Positions 43,792 to 52,203 are shown, numbered from the stretch's first letter. The stretch: DNA of 53,628 nucleotides from DAOUBA01 sp034432855 (GCA_034432855.1 DAOUBA010000037.1:1-53628); one strand, 5' to 3'. Notes: a model not told the origin generated them from the sequence alone. A program made the numbers and translations.

Positions 43792-45180
43792 CTACTGCAA
43801 TCCCCCGATCTCGAACGAGAATCCCTTCACAGTGAGCAGCGCAGTCGGAGCGGCTGGCCTGTCGTACTGGAGTTCGATCACCTGCGTCTGGCCCGGCTGG
43901 ACCACCCACGGCAGCGGCGGGGCCGCCATGCGCAGGTTCCCCATCCCGGCGCTGGAACTGAGGTTGATGTCCCTCAACTCCACTGTGAGCGGGCCATCGC
44001 CCCTGTTCCATACCTCGCCCTCGATGACCAGCACCGTACCGTCGGCGCTGAGGAAGACGTCGGTGATATTCACCTGAGCCTGACCGCTCTCTACTACGAC
44101 CGTCTCCGGCACCGATTCGTAGGAGATGCTCACTGCGGCGCGCAAGTCCGAGTCGGGCCGCGCGAAGGTCCAGGTGAGCGTGGGGCCGGCCAGCGTGGCC
44201 GGCACCAGGTAACCGGCCGAGCCCTGGGCCATAGCGCCCGGGGCAATTTCCCCGCTGAGCAGGCCGTTTTCTCCAAACGCGCTGGCCGTCGGCGAGAGCA
44301 GGTATTTGTTCCCCAAGCCGTCTTGCAGTTCCATGTTAAAGACAGTAGCATTGAGCGGCGCTGTGCCCAGATTCTCGACCCTGAACTCGACCAGGTAAAC
44401 CATCGTCCCAGGGGCAAGGCCGGCAACGTTGCGTTCGGCGTGGCCGCGAATGACGGTGATTTGCACATCGCCCACGCGCACGGGCTGTCCGGGTTGAGCA
44501 ACTATCCCCGGGGGCGGTTGGACCGGCGGCGTCCTGGCCACGTAATCGGCGGTGACGATTTGCCAGGTGCCACTCGCCTTGGCCAGGATCAACGTCAGGC
44601 GTGGACGGGACTGCTCGAGGATGCCCGCTGCGTAGGTAGCGACCTCGCGCTGCTCAGTGAAGCGGAAAGAAAGCCTCACGCCCTGCGAGAGCAACAGGCC
44701 GAGTTCGTCCCCCGGTCTCAGACCGGCCAGTAGCGCCTCGTTCTCCGCCGCTGGCTCCAGCCCCAGGACATAGTTGACCACCGTACCGCAGACCCAGGCG
44801 ACTGCTCCCGAGCGGCCCGCCGGGTATTCCGTCTGCCCAGGCGCAACCGGTTCGACAGAGAAGGCGCGGCTGCCCACGGTGAGAGAGATAGGAAGCGGTG
44901 CCGCTACCTGTACGTCGCCGCTGGAGATGATCGTCTCGCAACTTGGGGGCGGCAGCGGGGAGACAAGGGGGGTAGGCGCAAGCCTGGTCACCTCAAGGGG
45001 AATGCCGGGATTAGCCTCGCGTGTACGGCGCAAGGTCCGCAGTCCAATAAAGAGGATCAGCGCCGCGGCTGCCAGCAAGAGAAGCGCACCACCGATGATC
45101 GGTAGGAGCGGCAGCCACCCGCGCCTGGGCGAGGTGGGACCGGAAGGAGGCTTTGGCAGGGTCGAGATCGGTTCGTTCAT
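43792..45180 (-). CDS. Membrane-anchored protein with a DUF4352-like domain
   Basis: 462 aa. Short cytosolic Pro-rich start, one TM helix at about 29-50, then an extracytoplasmic region. A beta-rich segment at about 225-330 (VRVGDVQITVIRGHAERNV, FRVENLGTAPLNATVFNMEL) resembles the telokin-like/DUF4352 fold; the last 100 residues form another beta domain (VIEGEVWNRGDGPLTVELRD). Function unknown; such proteins are often surface lipoprotein-like sensors or adhesins. ATG 45180 has AAAGGA upstream at long spacing. It follows the secreted protein gene by 16 bases, so the two form an operon. Convergent with ribF. Confidence 0.75.
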   Translation of the reverse strand: MNEPISTLPKPPSGPTSPRRGWLPLLPIIGGALLLLAAAALILFIGLRTLRRTREANPGIPLEVTRLAPTPLVSPLPPPSCETIISSGDVQVAAPLPISLTVGSRAFSVEPVAPGQTEYPAGRSGAVAWVCGTVVNYVLGLEPAAENEALLAGLRPGDELGLLLSQGVRLSFRFTEQREVATYAAGILEQSRPRLTLILAKASGTWQIVTADYVARTPPVQPPPGIVAQPGQPVRVGDVQITVIRGHAERNVAGLAPGTMVYLVEFRVENLGTAPLNATVFNMELQDGLGNKYLLSPTASAFGENGLLSGEIAPGAMAQGSAGYLVPATLAGPTLTWTFARPDSDLRAAVSISYESVPETVVVESGQAQVNITDVFLSADGTVLVIEGEVWNRGDGPLTVELRDINLSSSAGMGNLRMAAPPLPWVVQPGQTQVIELQYDRPAAPTALLTVKGFSFEIGGLQ

Positions 45181-45196
45181 CACTCAGAGCGTTCCT

Positions 45197-46552
45197 TTAG
45201 GGTGATCGCGGGGCGATGCGCAGGTAGACGCTGGCCCCTTCACCGGCTACCAACTGATTGAAGCCGAAGAAGGGAACGCTCAAGCGCACGGGACCGGCGC
45301 TGGCGACGGTGAACGTCAGGTTGCCCTGCTCGCCGGTAAAGCCCTGGGCCAGCAGCTGCCCGGTGCTCGTATCGTAGGCTTCAGCCGAAATGCCGGCGAT
45401 GCCCTCCCCCGCACCGGGCTGACCGTCGCTGTTGGCGTCGTAGTAGACCAGCAGGTTGATGGGGATGAAGCGCGGGGCCGGGGTCGTGGCGATGGCGGCA
45501 GATGGGGGCGGTGTGGTCAGCAAGCGCCACGTCGGGCCCGCTGGTTGCGTCGGGATGGGCGGTGCAGCAGTAGGCTGCACGACACCCGGCTCCGGGGTGG
45601 GCCGTGGTGTGTTGGTTGGTATGAGGGTGGCCGTGCCGGGCGCCACCACCTCGCAGCGCAGCGTGTAGTTGCTGGCCGCCAGGTTGCTCGGCATACGATT
45701 GCCTGTGCCCACCAGGATGTACAGCCAGCCCTCGTAGGTGGCAAAGTAACTGAGGGCACTGTTATAGTCCCCTGGCGAGACATCATCGTTGCCGGCAATA
45801 CCGTTGCGGTTCTGATCGTACATGATCATGTTGGGATCTACGCCAGGAGACAGGTCGGACGTCCTGCAATCGAACCTCAGCCCCGGCTTGACCCAGATCT
45901 TGAAGAAATCATTATCCGGTCCGCCGCCGGCCGAGATGAAGTTAAAGTTCAGCGATTGGTTAGGAGGGATAACGCAGGCGCGGTCGAAGTCGAAATTGGG
46001 CTCGCAGGGATCCAGGCCAGAGACGGGGGTGGCGGTAGTAGGAATCGGGGTATTGGTGGGTTGGGGCGTGGGGGTAGGCGTCGCCGCAATTTGGAACACG
46101 TCGAGCACATAAGAGGCACTCAGTAGAGTGGTCGTCGCTGGGCCAGACGGCTGCACCTCAATGTAATATCGATCTGTATAAGCCGTCCATGATACTTCTG
46201 TGCTGGAGTTTGAAGAGCTGCTACTGGTGAGATAGGCCTTGTTTCGATCGTAGATCACAAGTTTGAGCAACAAAGAGCCAGTACCGCCAATATTGAGTGT
46301 AGCCCGATAACTAAGCCCATTGACTGTAGGAACCGTGAAGAAGTCGGTATCTGTGAGCGGTTGATTGGCTGCCATGCCGAAGATCGTACCAGGCATATTG
46401 ATGGGTTTGGCCTGGTCGAAAGTATTATTAGGCTCCGTCTCGTTGGCCTGAAGCAGCGGAGCGTTTCCAGGGGCAGCCAGTACAGCCGACATAAAAGCAA
46501 GCAGCGCAAGCGCACATATAGCCAGCCCAATCGCTATAAATTGACGTCTCAT
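45197..46552 (-). CDS. Secreted modular protein with PPC-like and SdrD-B-like domains
   Basis: 451 aa. Signal peptide 1-27 ending MSAVLAAPG. Two beta-sandwich regions open like pre-peptidase C-terminal (PPC) domains: ANETEPNNTFDQAKPI at about 35-50 and LDPCEPNFDFDRACVI at about 180. Thr-Pro linkers follow each (TPTPTPQPTNTPIPTT and TPRPTPEPG). The C-terminal domain with NLLVYYDANSDGQPGAGEGI resembles SdrD-B/Cna-B repeats. Start ATG 46552 with SD AGAGGA; the frame to 46681 enters a repeat. Promoter at 46611-46639. It has no enzyme motif; a surface or matrix role is inferred. Confidence 0.78.
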   Translation of the reverse strand: MRRQFIAIGLAICALALLAFMSAVLAAPGNAPLLQANETEPNNTFDQAKPINMPGTIFGMAANQPLTDTDFFTVPTVNGLSYRATLNIGGTGSLLLKLVIYDRNKAYLTSSSSSNSSTEVSWTAYTDRYYIEVQPSGPATTTLLSASYVLDVFQIAATPTPTPQPTNTPIPTTATPVSGLDPCEPNFDFDRACVIPPNQSLNFNFISAGGGPDNDFFKIWVKPGLRFDCRTSDLSPGVDPNMIMYDQNRNGIAGNDDVSPGDYNSALSYFATYEGWLYILVGTGNRMPSNLAASNYTLRCEVVAPGTATLIPTNTPRPTPEPGVVQPTAAPPIPTQPAGPTWRLLTTPPPSAAIATTPAPRFIPINLLVYYDANSDGQPGAGEGIAGISAEAYDTSTGQLLAQGFTGEQGNLTFTVASAGPVRLSVPFFGFNQLVAGEGASVYLRIAPRSP

Positions 46553-46610
46553 CGGCACATTCCTCTCGACGGAGCGCATCATTCCCGCCGCCACGCTCCG
46601 GCTACACCTA

Positions 46611-46639
46611 ACTATACCACAAAGGGCGGCATACTTCAA
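46611..46639 (-). promoter_or_regulatory. Promoter of the secreted protein operon
   Basis: On the minus strand: TTGAAG (46634-46639), 17-base spacer, TATAGT (46611-46616). Confidence 0.7.
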
Positions 46640-46645
46640 GCGACG

Positions 46646-46880
46646 CCTGTCCCGCACCAGGGCTGTTGCAAAGTCGAGCAACGACGTGGTGGCAGACTTT
46701 CCAGTCTGCCTACACGGGCTGGAAAGCCCGTGCCACGTGCCCTGTCAAGAGACTTTGCAACAACCCTGTGTCCCGCACAGGGCTGTCCAAGGATTGGGCT
46801 TGTGTGGTGGCAGACTTTCCAGTCCGCCTGCACACGGGCTGGAAAGCCCGTGCCACACCCCCCGGTCAAGAGACTCCGGC
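46646..46880. repeat. Tandem pair of hairpin-forming repeat units
   Basis: Two units with a 118-base period. Each contains GTGGCAGACTTTCCAGTC and GGGCTGGAAAGCCCGTGCCAC-type arms (46689-46736 and 46807-46856) that fold back on each other, preceded by TGTCCCGCAC(C)AGGGCTG and followed by GTCAAGAGACT. Unit 1 also has outer inverted ends, AGGGCTGTTGCAAAGTC (46659) and GACTTTGCAACAACCCT (46751-46767). Unit 2 has diverged at these ends. Together they fill most of the gap between guaB and the secreted protein gene; no coding sequence is seen in 46640-46886. Confidence 0.75.
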
Positions 46881-46886
46881 AACTGC

Positions 46887-48395
46887 CTAAAAGACACTCG
46901 CCGACTCTTTCTCCAGCAGGATCACGTCGTGCACGGCGCTTTCGCGGATGGTGGCTGGGGAAATCAACGTGATCCGCGCCTTCTCCTGCAGTGCCTCGAT
47001 CGTCAACGCGCCGCAACTGCACATCGTGGCGACGATCTTGGCCACGGTCACCTCCAGGTTATCGCGCAGTTTGCCGGCGTAGGGCACGTACCCCTCCACG
47101 CCCTCCTCGAAGATAAACCGGCCGTCGTCTCCGGCTTCGTAGCGCTGCCAGTTGCGGGCGCGGTTCGAGCCTTCGCCCCAGTACTCCTTGACGTAGGCGC
47201 CATTGATGACGGTCTTGCGCCCGGGGCTTTCGTCGAAGCGGGCAAAGTAGCGGCCCATCATGACAAAGTCGGCGCCCATTGCCAACGCCAGGGCGATGTG
47301 ATAATCCTGAAAGATGCCCCCGTCCGAGCAGATCGGGACGTAGATACCAGTCTTTGCGAAATACTCGTCGCGCGCCTGAGCCACCTCGATCAGCGCCGTG
47401 GCCTGCCCACGCCCGATGCCCTTCTGCTCGCGGGTGATGCAGATCGAGCCGCCGCCGATACCGACCTTGACGAAATCGGCGCCGGCCTCGACCAGGTAGA
47501 GAAAGCCCTCGCGGTCCACGACGTTACCGCCGCCGACTCGGACCGCATCGCCGTACCGCTCGCGGACGAAACGGAGCGTGTCCCATTGCCATTCGCTAAA
47601 GCCGTCGGACGAATCCACGCACAGCACATCCACTCCGGCGTCCACCAGGACCGGCACGCGCTCGCGGTAATCGTGGGTGTTGATGCCGGCGCCGACCATG
47701 AGCCGTTTCTCGTGATCCACCAGTTCGTTGGGGTTCTCCTTGCTTTGCTCATAGTCCTTGCGAAAGACCAACGCGCACAGATGCTGCTCCTTGTCAATGA
47801 TCGGCAGCGTGTTCAGTTTGTGCTCCCAGATCAGGTCGTTGGCCTCGCTCAAGGTGATGCCCTCCTCGCCGTACACCAGGTGCTCGAAGGGGGTCATCAG
47901 TTCCGACACCGGTGTCTCGGGATCGTGCCGGCCGGGCCGGTAATCGCGGCTGGTCAGGATACCCAGCAGTTTGCCGTGAGCGGTGCCGTCTTCGGTGACC
48001 GCCATGGTCGTGTGGCCGGTCTGACGGGCAAGCGCCAGCACCTCGCGGAGGGTCGTCGTCGGCCTGACGTTCGAGTCGCTCTTCACGAAACCGGCCTTGA
48101 AACGCTTCACCTCCCTGACCATGTTGGCCTGCTGCTCGATGGGCTGGGAGGCGTAGATGAACGAGAGGCCGCCACAGCGGGCCAGGGCAATCGCCATACG
48201 ATGATCAGAGACGGCCTGCATGATGGCCGAGGCGAAGGGAATGTTCAACTCCAACGGGGGCGGCTCTTGTTCCTTCCTGAACTTGACCAGGGGGGTCTTG
48301 AGGCTGACGTTCCGCGGGACGTGGCGCTTCTCGGTCAGGTTGGGGATCAACAAATACTCACTGAAGGTATGGGATGCTTCGTAATAGCGGGCCAT
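46887..48395 (-). CDS. guaB: IMP dehydrogenase
   Basis: 502 aa. Catalyses the NAD-dependent step from IMP to XMP in guanine nucleotide synthesis. TIM-barrel ends plus two CBS motifs inserted at about 95-215 (TTTLREVLALARQTG and PVSELMTPFEHLVYGEEGIT). The catalytic loop is GIGGGSICITREQKGIGRGQ with the nucleophilic Cys; VDSSDGFSEWQWD and MGADFVMMGRYFARFDE follow the long IMPDH subtype. ATG 48395 with GGAGGAG SD. Promoter at 48439-48467. The frame upstream of 48395 is not family-like. Confidence 0.95.
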   Translation of the reverse strand: MARYYEASHTFSEYLLIPNLTEKRHVPRNVSLKTPLVKFRKEQEPPPLELNIPFASAIMQAVSDHRMAIALARCGGLSFIYASQPIEQQANMVREVKRFKAGFVKSDSNVRPTTTLREVLALARQTGHTTMAVTEDGTAHGKLLGILTSRDYRPGRHDPETPVSELMTPFEHLVYGEEGITLSEANDLIWEHKLNTLPIIDKEQHLCALVFRKDYEQSKENPNELVDHEKRLMVGAGINTHDYRERVPVLVDAGVDVLCVDSSDGFSEWQWDTLRFVRERYGDAVRVGGGNVVDREGFLYLVEAGADFVKVGIGGGSICITREQKGIGRGQATALIEVAQARDEYFAKTGIYVPICSDGGIFQDYHIALALAMGADFVMMGRYFARFDESPGRKTVINGAYVKEYWGEGSNRARNWQRYEAGDDGRFIFEEGVEGYVPYAGKLRDNLEVTVAKIVATMCSCGALTIEALQEKARITLISPATIRESAVHDVILLEKESASVF

Positions 48396-48438
48396 CGCTC
48401 TCCTCCTCAAACCGGCGGCTGACGGGGATTTTGGGGTA

Positions 48439-48467
48439 ATGTTAACCGAAAGGCGCGAACCTGTCAA
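48439..48467 (-). promoter_or_regulatory. Promoter of guaB
   Basis: On the minus strand: consensus TTGACA (48462-48467), 17-base spacer, TAACAT (48439-48444). The hairpin at 48473-48507 is directly upstream. Confidence 0.65.
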
Positions 48468-48472
48468 CCTGG

Positions 48473-48507
48473 GAGAAACCCGATTTCCCCTAGAAACCGG
48501 GTTTCTC
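48473..48507. repeat. Hairpin GAGAAACCC/GGGTTTCTC between era and guaB
   Basis: Perfect 9-bp ends around ATTTCCCCTAGAAACC. No T-run on the minus strand. Related in wording (AGAAACCGGG) to 22160-22196. Confidence 0.55.
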
Positions 48508-48518
48508 ATCGTACGTCC

Positions 48519-49508
48519 CTAGGCTCCGTATCCCAGGCGCTGTACCTCTTTCTCGTCCCGCCGCCAGCCCTCGCGCACCTTGACATGCAGGTCGAGATAG
48601 ACCCTGCGACCGAGCAGAAACTCGATCTCCTGGCGTGCCGCCGCGCCGATCTGCTTGAGCATCTGGCCGTCTCTGCCGATGACGATGCCCTTCTGCGATT
48701 CCTTCTCCACCCAGATCTGTGCCGCGATGTAGGTCACCCCGCTTTCGCGTTCCTTGAACTCGGTGACGACGACGGCGACGGCGTGAGGGATTTCCTGGCG
48801 GGTGTAACGTAACACCTGCTCGCGCACGAGTTCGGCGGCAATCTCACGCTCGGTCTGGTCGGTGATCTGGTCCTCAGGATAGTAGCGTGGGCCTTCGGGC
48901 AATGTGGCGATGATCAGCGCCAACAACTTGTCCAGATTGATGCCCCTCGTGGCGGTGGTCATCATCCAGCCCTCACCTGCCCCGAACCCCCTCCCTCTCC
49001 CAAAGTTGGGAGAGGGCGAGGAGAAGGGTGAGGTCTCCCCCGCAGAGAGAGGGTGTAATCCAACGAGGGCCCAATACGCCCGCGTGTGCGCTTCGACCTT
49101 CTCCGGCGGCAGCCGGTCCATCTTGTTGAGCACCAGGATGACCGGCGCCCGGGCATGCTCGCGGATCAGGCCAGCGATCAGCCGATCTTCGTCGGTGGGC
49201 AACACGGAGACGTCCACCACAAACAGCACCAGGTCGGCATCGGCGATGGCGCCGGTGGCTGCGGCGACCATCGCGTGCCCCAGCGCGTGGCGCGGGCGGT
49301 GCAGGCCGGGCGTGTCCACAAAGATGACCTGGGCGTCGCGACGGGTGAGGATGCCGAGGATGCGGCCGCGCGTGGTCTGCGGCTTGGGTGAGACGATGGC
49401 GACCTTGGTGCCGACCAGGCGATTCACCAGCGTGGACTTGCCGACGTTGGGCCGGCCGATCACGGCGACGAAACCGGACTTGTGGCCGGGCGGGTACGCT
49501 TCAGACAT
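48519..49508 (-). CDS. era: GTPase Era with an in-frame palindrome insert
   Basis: 329 aa against the usual 295-305. 16S-binding GTPase needed for 30S maturation. G1 GRPNVGKST (18-26), G2 TTRG, G3 DTPGLH (65-70), G4 NKMD (128-131), G5-like TATRG (185-189), then a KH domain with GRDGQMLKQIGAAARQEIEF. Residues 151-180 (LSAGETSPFSSPSPNFGRGR and on) replace a short loop between WALVG and WMMTTATRG; they are encoded by a palindromic repeat of exactly 90 bases (48969-49058). The insert lies before G5 on the surface side and the frame is kept. Start ATG 49508 overlaps the transporter gene by 8 bases. Confidence 0.95.
   Translation of the reverse strand: MSEAYPPGHKSGFVAVIGRPNVGKSTLVNRLVGTKVAIVSPKPQTTRGRILGILTRRDAQVIFVDTPGLHRPRHALGHAMVAAATGAIADADLVLFVVDVSVLPTDEDRLIAGLIREHARAPVILVLNKMDRLPPEKVEAHTRAYWALVGLHPLSAGETSPFSSPSPNFGRGRGFGAGEGWMMTTATRGINLDKLLALIIATLPEGPRYYPEDQITDQTEREIAAELVREQVLRYTRQEIPHAVAVVVTEFKERESGVTYIAAQIWVEKESQKGIVIGRDGQMLKQIGAAARQEIEFLLGRRVYLDLHVKVREGWRRDEKEVQRLGYGA
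48969..49058. repeat. Palindromic repeat inside era
   Basis: Core CCCTCTCCC (48993-49001) / GGGAGAGGG (49008-49016) with loop AAAGTT, and outer CCTCACC (48971-48977) / GGTGAGG (49027-49033). The core closely matches the intergenic hairpin at 7634-7663. It adds 30 codons in frame to era. Confidence 0.8.
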
Positions 49509-50157
49509 CGCGCTCCTTGTCGCGTCCAGGCACCAGGTAAATTCCGGGCAGGCTCACCAACGTCACCACCCCTTTCACCAGCACATTGGCCCAAAAGATG
49601 GACCACACCGTTGCAGCGGGCAAGGCGCCGCCGAACGCGCCCCAGCAAAAGAACAGACTATCAAGCGGGACACTGACCACGTTGCTCGTCAACACCCGCA
49701 TCCACTGATAGCGCCGGGTTAGGCGCGAGACCCACAGGTGATAGATCTCGGTGTCGGCGAACTGACTGGCGAGTTCGGCCAGGATCGAGGCGACGACGAT
49801 GCGCCAGACGGGGGTCAGCACGGCGGCAAACTCGCGCTGCAACGGCCACGTCGGATCGGGCGGCAGCCAGGCGGTGAAGACGAACAACCCGGCCATCGTG
49901 AGGTTGATGACGCCTGCCGCAACGATCACCGTCCGCGCCGCCGCCCGCCCCAACTGCTTGTGCACCAAGTCACGCAGCGTGAACGTGAAGGGGTAAATGA
50001 ATGTGCCGGCATCTATGCTGAACGTCAATACCAGCGCGATCTTGAGGCTCATCACGTCGGAGAGCATCTGCGCGGCGATGTAGGCAGCGATAACGAGGAT
50101 GCCGGTGGTGGCAAGAGGAAAGGCCCTTTCGGCACGGCCCGCGGTCTGTTCCGGCAT
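49501..50157 (-). CDS. yhhQ: Queuosine precursor transporter (YhhQ, DUF165)
   Basis: 218 aa, about 6-7 TM helices. Imports 7-cyano-7-deazaguanine or a similar precursor for tRNA queuosine. Family segments: IAAYIAAQMLSDVMSLKIAL, FTFTLRDLVHKQLGRAAAR (about 55-73), ELASQFADTEIYHLWVSR (about 130-147) and SNVVSVPLDSLFFCWGAF. ATG 50157 shares its A with the stop TGA of the broken PIN gene (TGATG), and its own end overlaps the era start, so the cluster is translated in a coupled way. The tiny spacing to AGGAG suggests reinitiation. Confidence 0.9.
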   Translation of the reverse strand: MPEQTAGRAERAFPLATTGILVIAAYIAAQMLSDVMSLKIALVLTFSIDAGTFIYPFTFTLRDLVHKQLGRAAARTVIVAAGVINLTMAGLFVFTAWLPPDPTWPLQREFAAVLTPVWRIVVASILAELASQFADTEIYHLWVSRLTRRYQWMRVLTSNVVSVPLDSLFFCWGAFGGALPAATVWSIFWANVLVKGVVTLVSLPGIYLVPGRDKERDV

Positions 50158-50485
50158 CACTCCTGTCTTTCTTCTCCTTGTCTTTCTTCCACGGCCAACA
50201 GCGTCATAAACTGTCGGGGTGTGACGATCAGCATACCGTGATAAGAGCCGATCTCTAGCAGATGCCTGTCACCGGAAACAACGTATTCGGCGCGCCCCTC
50301 CAACGCACAAGCCAGAAACATGTCGTCGGCCAGGCCGGTGCTCTTGCGCACCTGGTACAGCCCGGCCACGATCTCGGCATCGGACACCGGCCTCCAAGCC
50401 AGGCCTCCAACGCGCGGCGCGGCACACCACGAGAAGCAATGACGCCGCTCACGAGCACATTGGTGTCCAGGACGGCGCGTATCAC
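50157..50485 (-). pseudogene. PIN-domain toxin, frameshifted with an internal deletion
   Basis: The N-terminal frame from ATG 50485 reads MIRAVLDTNVLVSGVIASRG and PRRALEAWLGG, with the first catalytic Asp of a VapC-like PIN domain. The C-terminal part (LADDMFLACALEGRAEYVVS, GDRHLLEIGSYHGMLIVTPR) is in another frame, ending at 50157. About 20-30 residues normally between them are missing, so the toxin should be inactive. The start overlaps the antitoxin gene by 4 bases (ATGA). Confidence 0.8.
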
Positions 50486-50766
50486 AGATTACCCCGCACC
50501 GCCGCCACTGCTTCAGCCACATCGGCTTCCACCTGCTCAGGAGATGCGTCCGGGTTGCGCCCGGCAATGGACAGCAATCGTTTGAGCCGCGCTTCCCGCT
50601 CACGTGTACGGGCCGCAGTCAGCCTCTCGTACTCGTCGAACCCGATAAGCACGGCCATCGGCGTGCCGTTGCGTTCGATAACGACGTGTTCCCCTTTGAA
50701 TCCGGCTTCACCGATCAGACACGAGAACGACCGCCGCGCTTCCACTGTGCCCATTCTCAACGCCAC
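50482..50766 (-). CDS. Phd/YefM-family antitoxin
   Basis: 94 aa. Phd/YefM DNA-binding fold: VEARRSFSCLIGEAGFKGEH, VVIERNGTPMAVLIGFDEYE (about 28-47), then a charged helical toxin-binding tail. GTG 50766 has SD GGAGGT five bases upstream; an ATG at 50754 is the alternative. Its partner PIN toxin is broken. Promoter at 50795-50822. It heads the cluster antitoxin, PIN remnant, yhhQ, era. Confidence 0.85.
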   Translation of the reverse strand: MALRMGTVEARRSFSCLIGEAGFKGEHVVIERNGTPMAVLIGFDEYERLTAARTREREARLKRLLSIAGRNPDASPEQVEADVAEAVAAVRGNL

Positions 50767-50794
50767 GCTCCACCTCCCAGTACATTCTGCACAT

Positions 50795-50822
50795 AGTGTA
50801 CATCCCCTTCTGGCATTGTCAA
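50795..50822 (-). promoter_or_regulatory. Promoter of the antitoxin-yhhQ-era cluster
   Basis: On the minus strand: TTGACA (50817-50822), 16-base spacer, TACACT (50795-50800). Two GTAC palindromes around the -10 (GTACACTATGTGC...GTAC) could be the antitoxin operator. The -35 overlaps the stop codon of the upstream methyltransferase gene. Confidence 0.65.
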
Positions 50823-51562
50823 ATGCGCTCTACAACCAGCAGGTGCGAAAGGCCAAAGATACACAGCGGCGTGCGTTCGAGCGCGTAGGTGATCGCACGC
50901 GCCAGCCGTCCTAGTGCCGGTGCGCGGGCGGCGACCTTGTCGTAGCCGGGAAACACTTGCGTGTGGTGGACAATGCGCACCGGCAGGCCGTCAAAGAGGC
51001 GGCGCAGGCCACGCACGGTGTAGGCGCGCACGTGCGGGGCGAGTCGCCGTCGCAGAGGGTCGGGCAGCCAGTTGACCAGCGGGACGTTGCCAAAGTGGTA
51101 ATGCCCACGCCAAAAGACGCCGTGCGTCTCGAACGGGTAAAGCCGGTTGGGCACGAAGACAACGATGCGCCCGCCTGAGCGCGTCACACGCACCATCTCG
51201 GTGACGCACGCCCGGTCGTCGGCGATGTGCTCGAGCACCTCGTGGGAGAAGACGACGTCGAAGGCTCCATCGGGGAAGGGCAAACGTTCACCACAGGACT
51301 GCGCCACCCCCGCCGCGCGCTCCCGCGCTTCCAGCGCCCGCTCGCGCTCGATCTCGACGCCAAAGACGTGGGGCGTCCCGCGCAGGAAGGCCGCCGTGTA
51401 CATCCCCAGGCCACAGCCCACGTCGAGCACGCACCGGCCCACCAGAGGCACCCAACGCTGCACCATCGCGAAGCGCCGTTCCTGTCCGGCCCTCCAAACG
51501 TAGGAGGGTTCGCCATAGATGACGCGTCTATCGGGGTTAACACCCTCCCCTGAGTCACCCAC
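50819..51562 (-). CDS. Class I SAM-dependent methyltransferase
   Basis: 247 aa. SAM motif I CVLDVGCGLGMYTA (about 44-57), acidic ligand GVEIER, motif post-II FDVVFSHEVLEHI (about 104-116), VTRSGGRIVVFVPNR. Methyltransf_11-like fold. C-terminal part is basic. The substrate is unknown; similar proteins methylate quinones, lipids or sugars. Next to ubiX this might hint at quinone chemistry, but that is only context. The GTG 51562 start lacks a clear SD and could be shorter. Confidence 0.82.
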   Translation of the reverse strand: MGDSGEGVNPDRRVIYGEPSYVWRAGQERRFAMVQRWVPLVGRCVLDVGCGLGMYTAAFLRGTPHVFGVEIERERALEARERAAGVAQSCGERLPFPDGAFDVVFSHEVLEHIADDRACVTEMVRVTRSGGRIVVFVPNRLYPFETHGVFWRGHYHFGNVPLVNWLPDPLRRRLAPHVRAYTVRGLRRLFDGLPVRIVHHTQVFPGYDKVAARAPALGRLARAITYALERTPLCIFGLSHLLVVERI

Positions 51563-51579
51563 TCCCTCTCTCCGTCTCC

Positions 51580-52152
51580 CTATCTCCTACCCTCCCACCG
51601 TGTGTACAACTCGTTCTCCACGCCCAGCCGCGCCAGAATGCGCCCGACGCTGCCATCCACGAGATCGGCGACGGTCTGCGGATGGCCGTAGAAGGCGGGG
51701 ACCGGCGGGAAGATGACAGCGCCCAACCTGGCGGCCCGCGCCATCAGCCAGAGATGCCCCAGGTGCAGTGGCGTCTCGCGCACGACGAGCACGAGCGGGC
51801 GGTCTTCCTTGAGCATGACGTCGGCAGCGCGGCTCAACAGATCGGCGGTGTACGAGTTGGCGATGGCGGAGAGGGTCTTGATCGAGCAGGGGGCGATGAC
51901 CATGCCGTCCGTGGCGAAGGAGCCGCTGGCGATAGGGGCGGCGAGGTCATCGGGCGCGTAGGCATAATCGGCCAGCGCCTCGATCTGCGCCACCGTGCGC
52001 TCGCTCTCGTGTGCGACGATCAGACGGGCGGCGTGACTCACGACGAGGTGCGTCTCGATCTCCGGGCGCTCTGCCAGGACTTCCAGCAGCCGGATGCCGT
52101 ACACCACCCCGCTGGCGCCCGAGATGCCGACGACCAACCGTTTCGTTTTCAT
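51580..52152 (-). CDS. ubiX: UbiX-family flavin prenyltransferase
   Basis: 190 aa. Makes prenylated FMN, the cofactor of UbiD-type decarboxylases. RLVVGISGASGVVYGIRLLE at the N-terminus (FMN site), IASGSFATDGMVIAPCSIKT (about 85-104), RPLVLVVRETPLHLGHLWLM, and the final VDGSVGRILARLG. ATG 52152 with SD GGAGGA; the frame to 52194 lies in a repeat-like region. No ubiD gene is in the window. Confidence 0.94.
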   Translation of the reverse strand: MKTKRLVVGISGASGVVYGIRLLEVLAERPEIETHLVVSHAARLIVAHESERTVAQIEALADYAYAPDDLAAPIASGSFATDGMVIAPCSIKTLSAIANSYTADLLSRAADVMLKEDRPLVLVVRETPLHLGHLWLMARAARLGAVIFPPVPAFYGHPQTVADLVDGSVGRILARLGVENELYTRWEGRR

Positions 52153-52203
52153 ACGCCCATCCTCCTGCCCGCCGCCTGCGTAGGTCGGGGCCATCCCGAC
52201 CTA

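Noticed and set aside
50795..50820. Convincing antitoxin operator
   Set aside because: Only short GTAC palindromes are seen, too small to call a defined operator without comparison.
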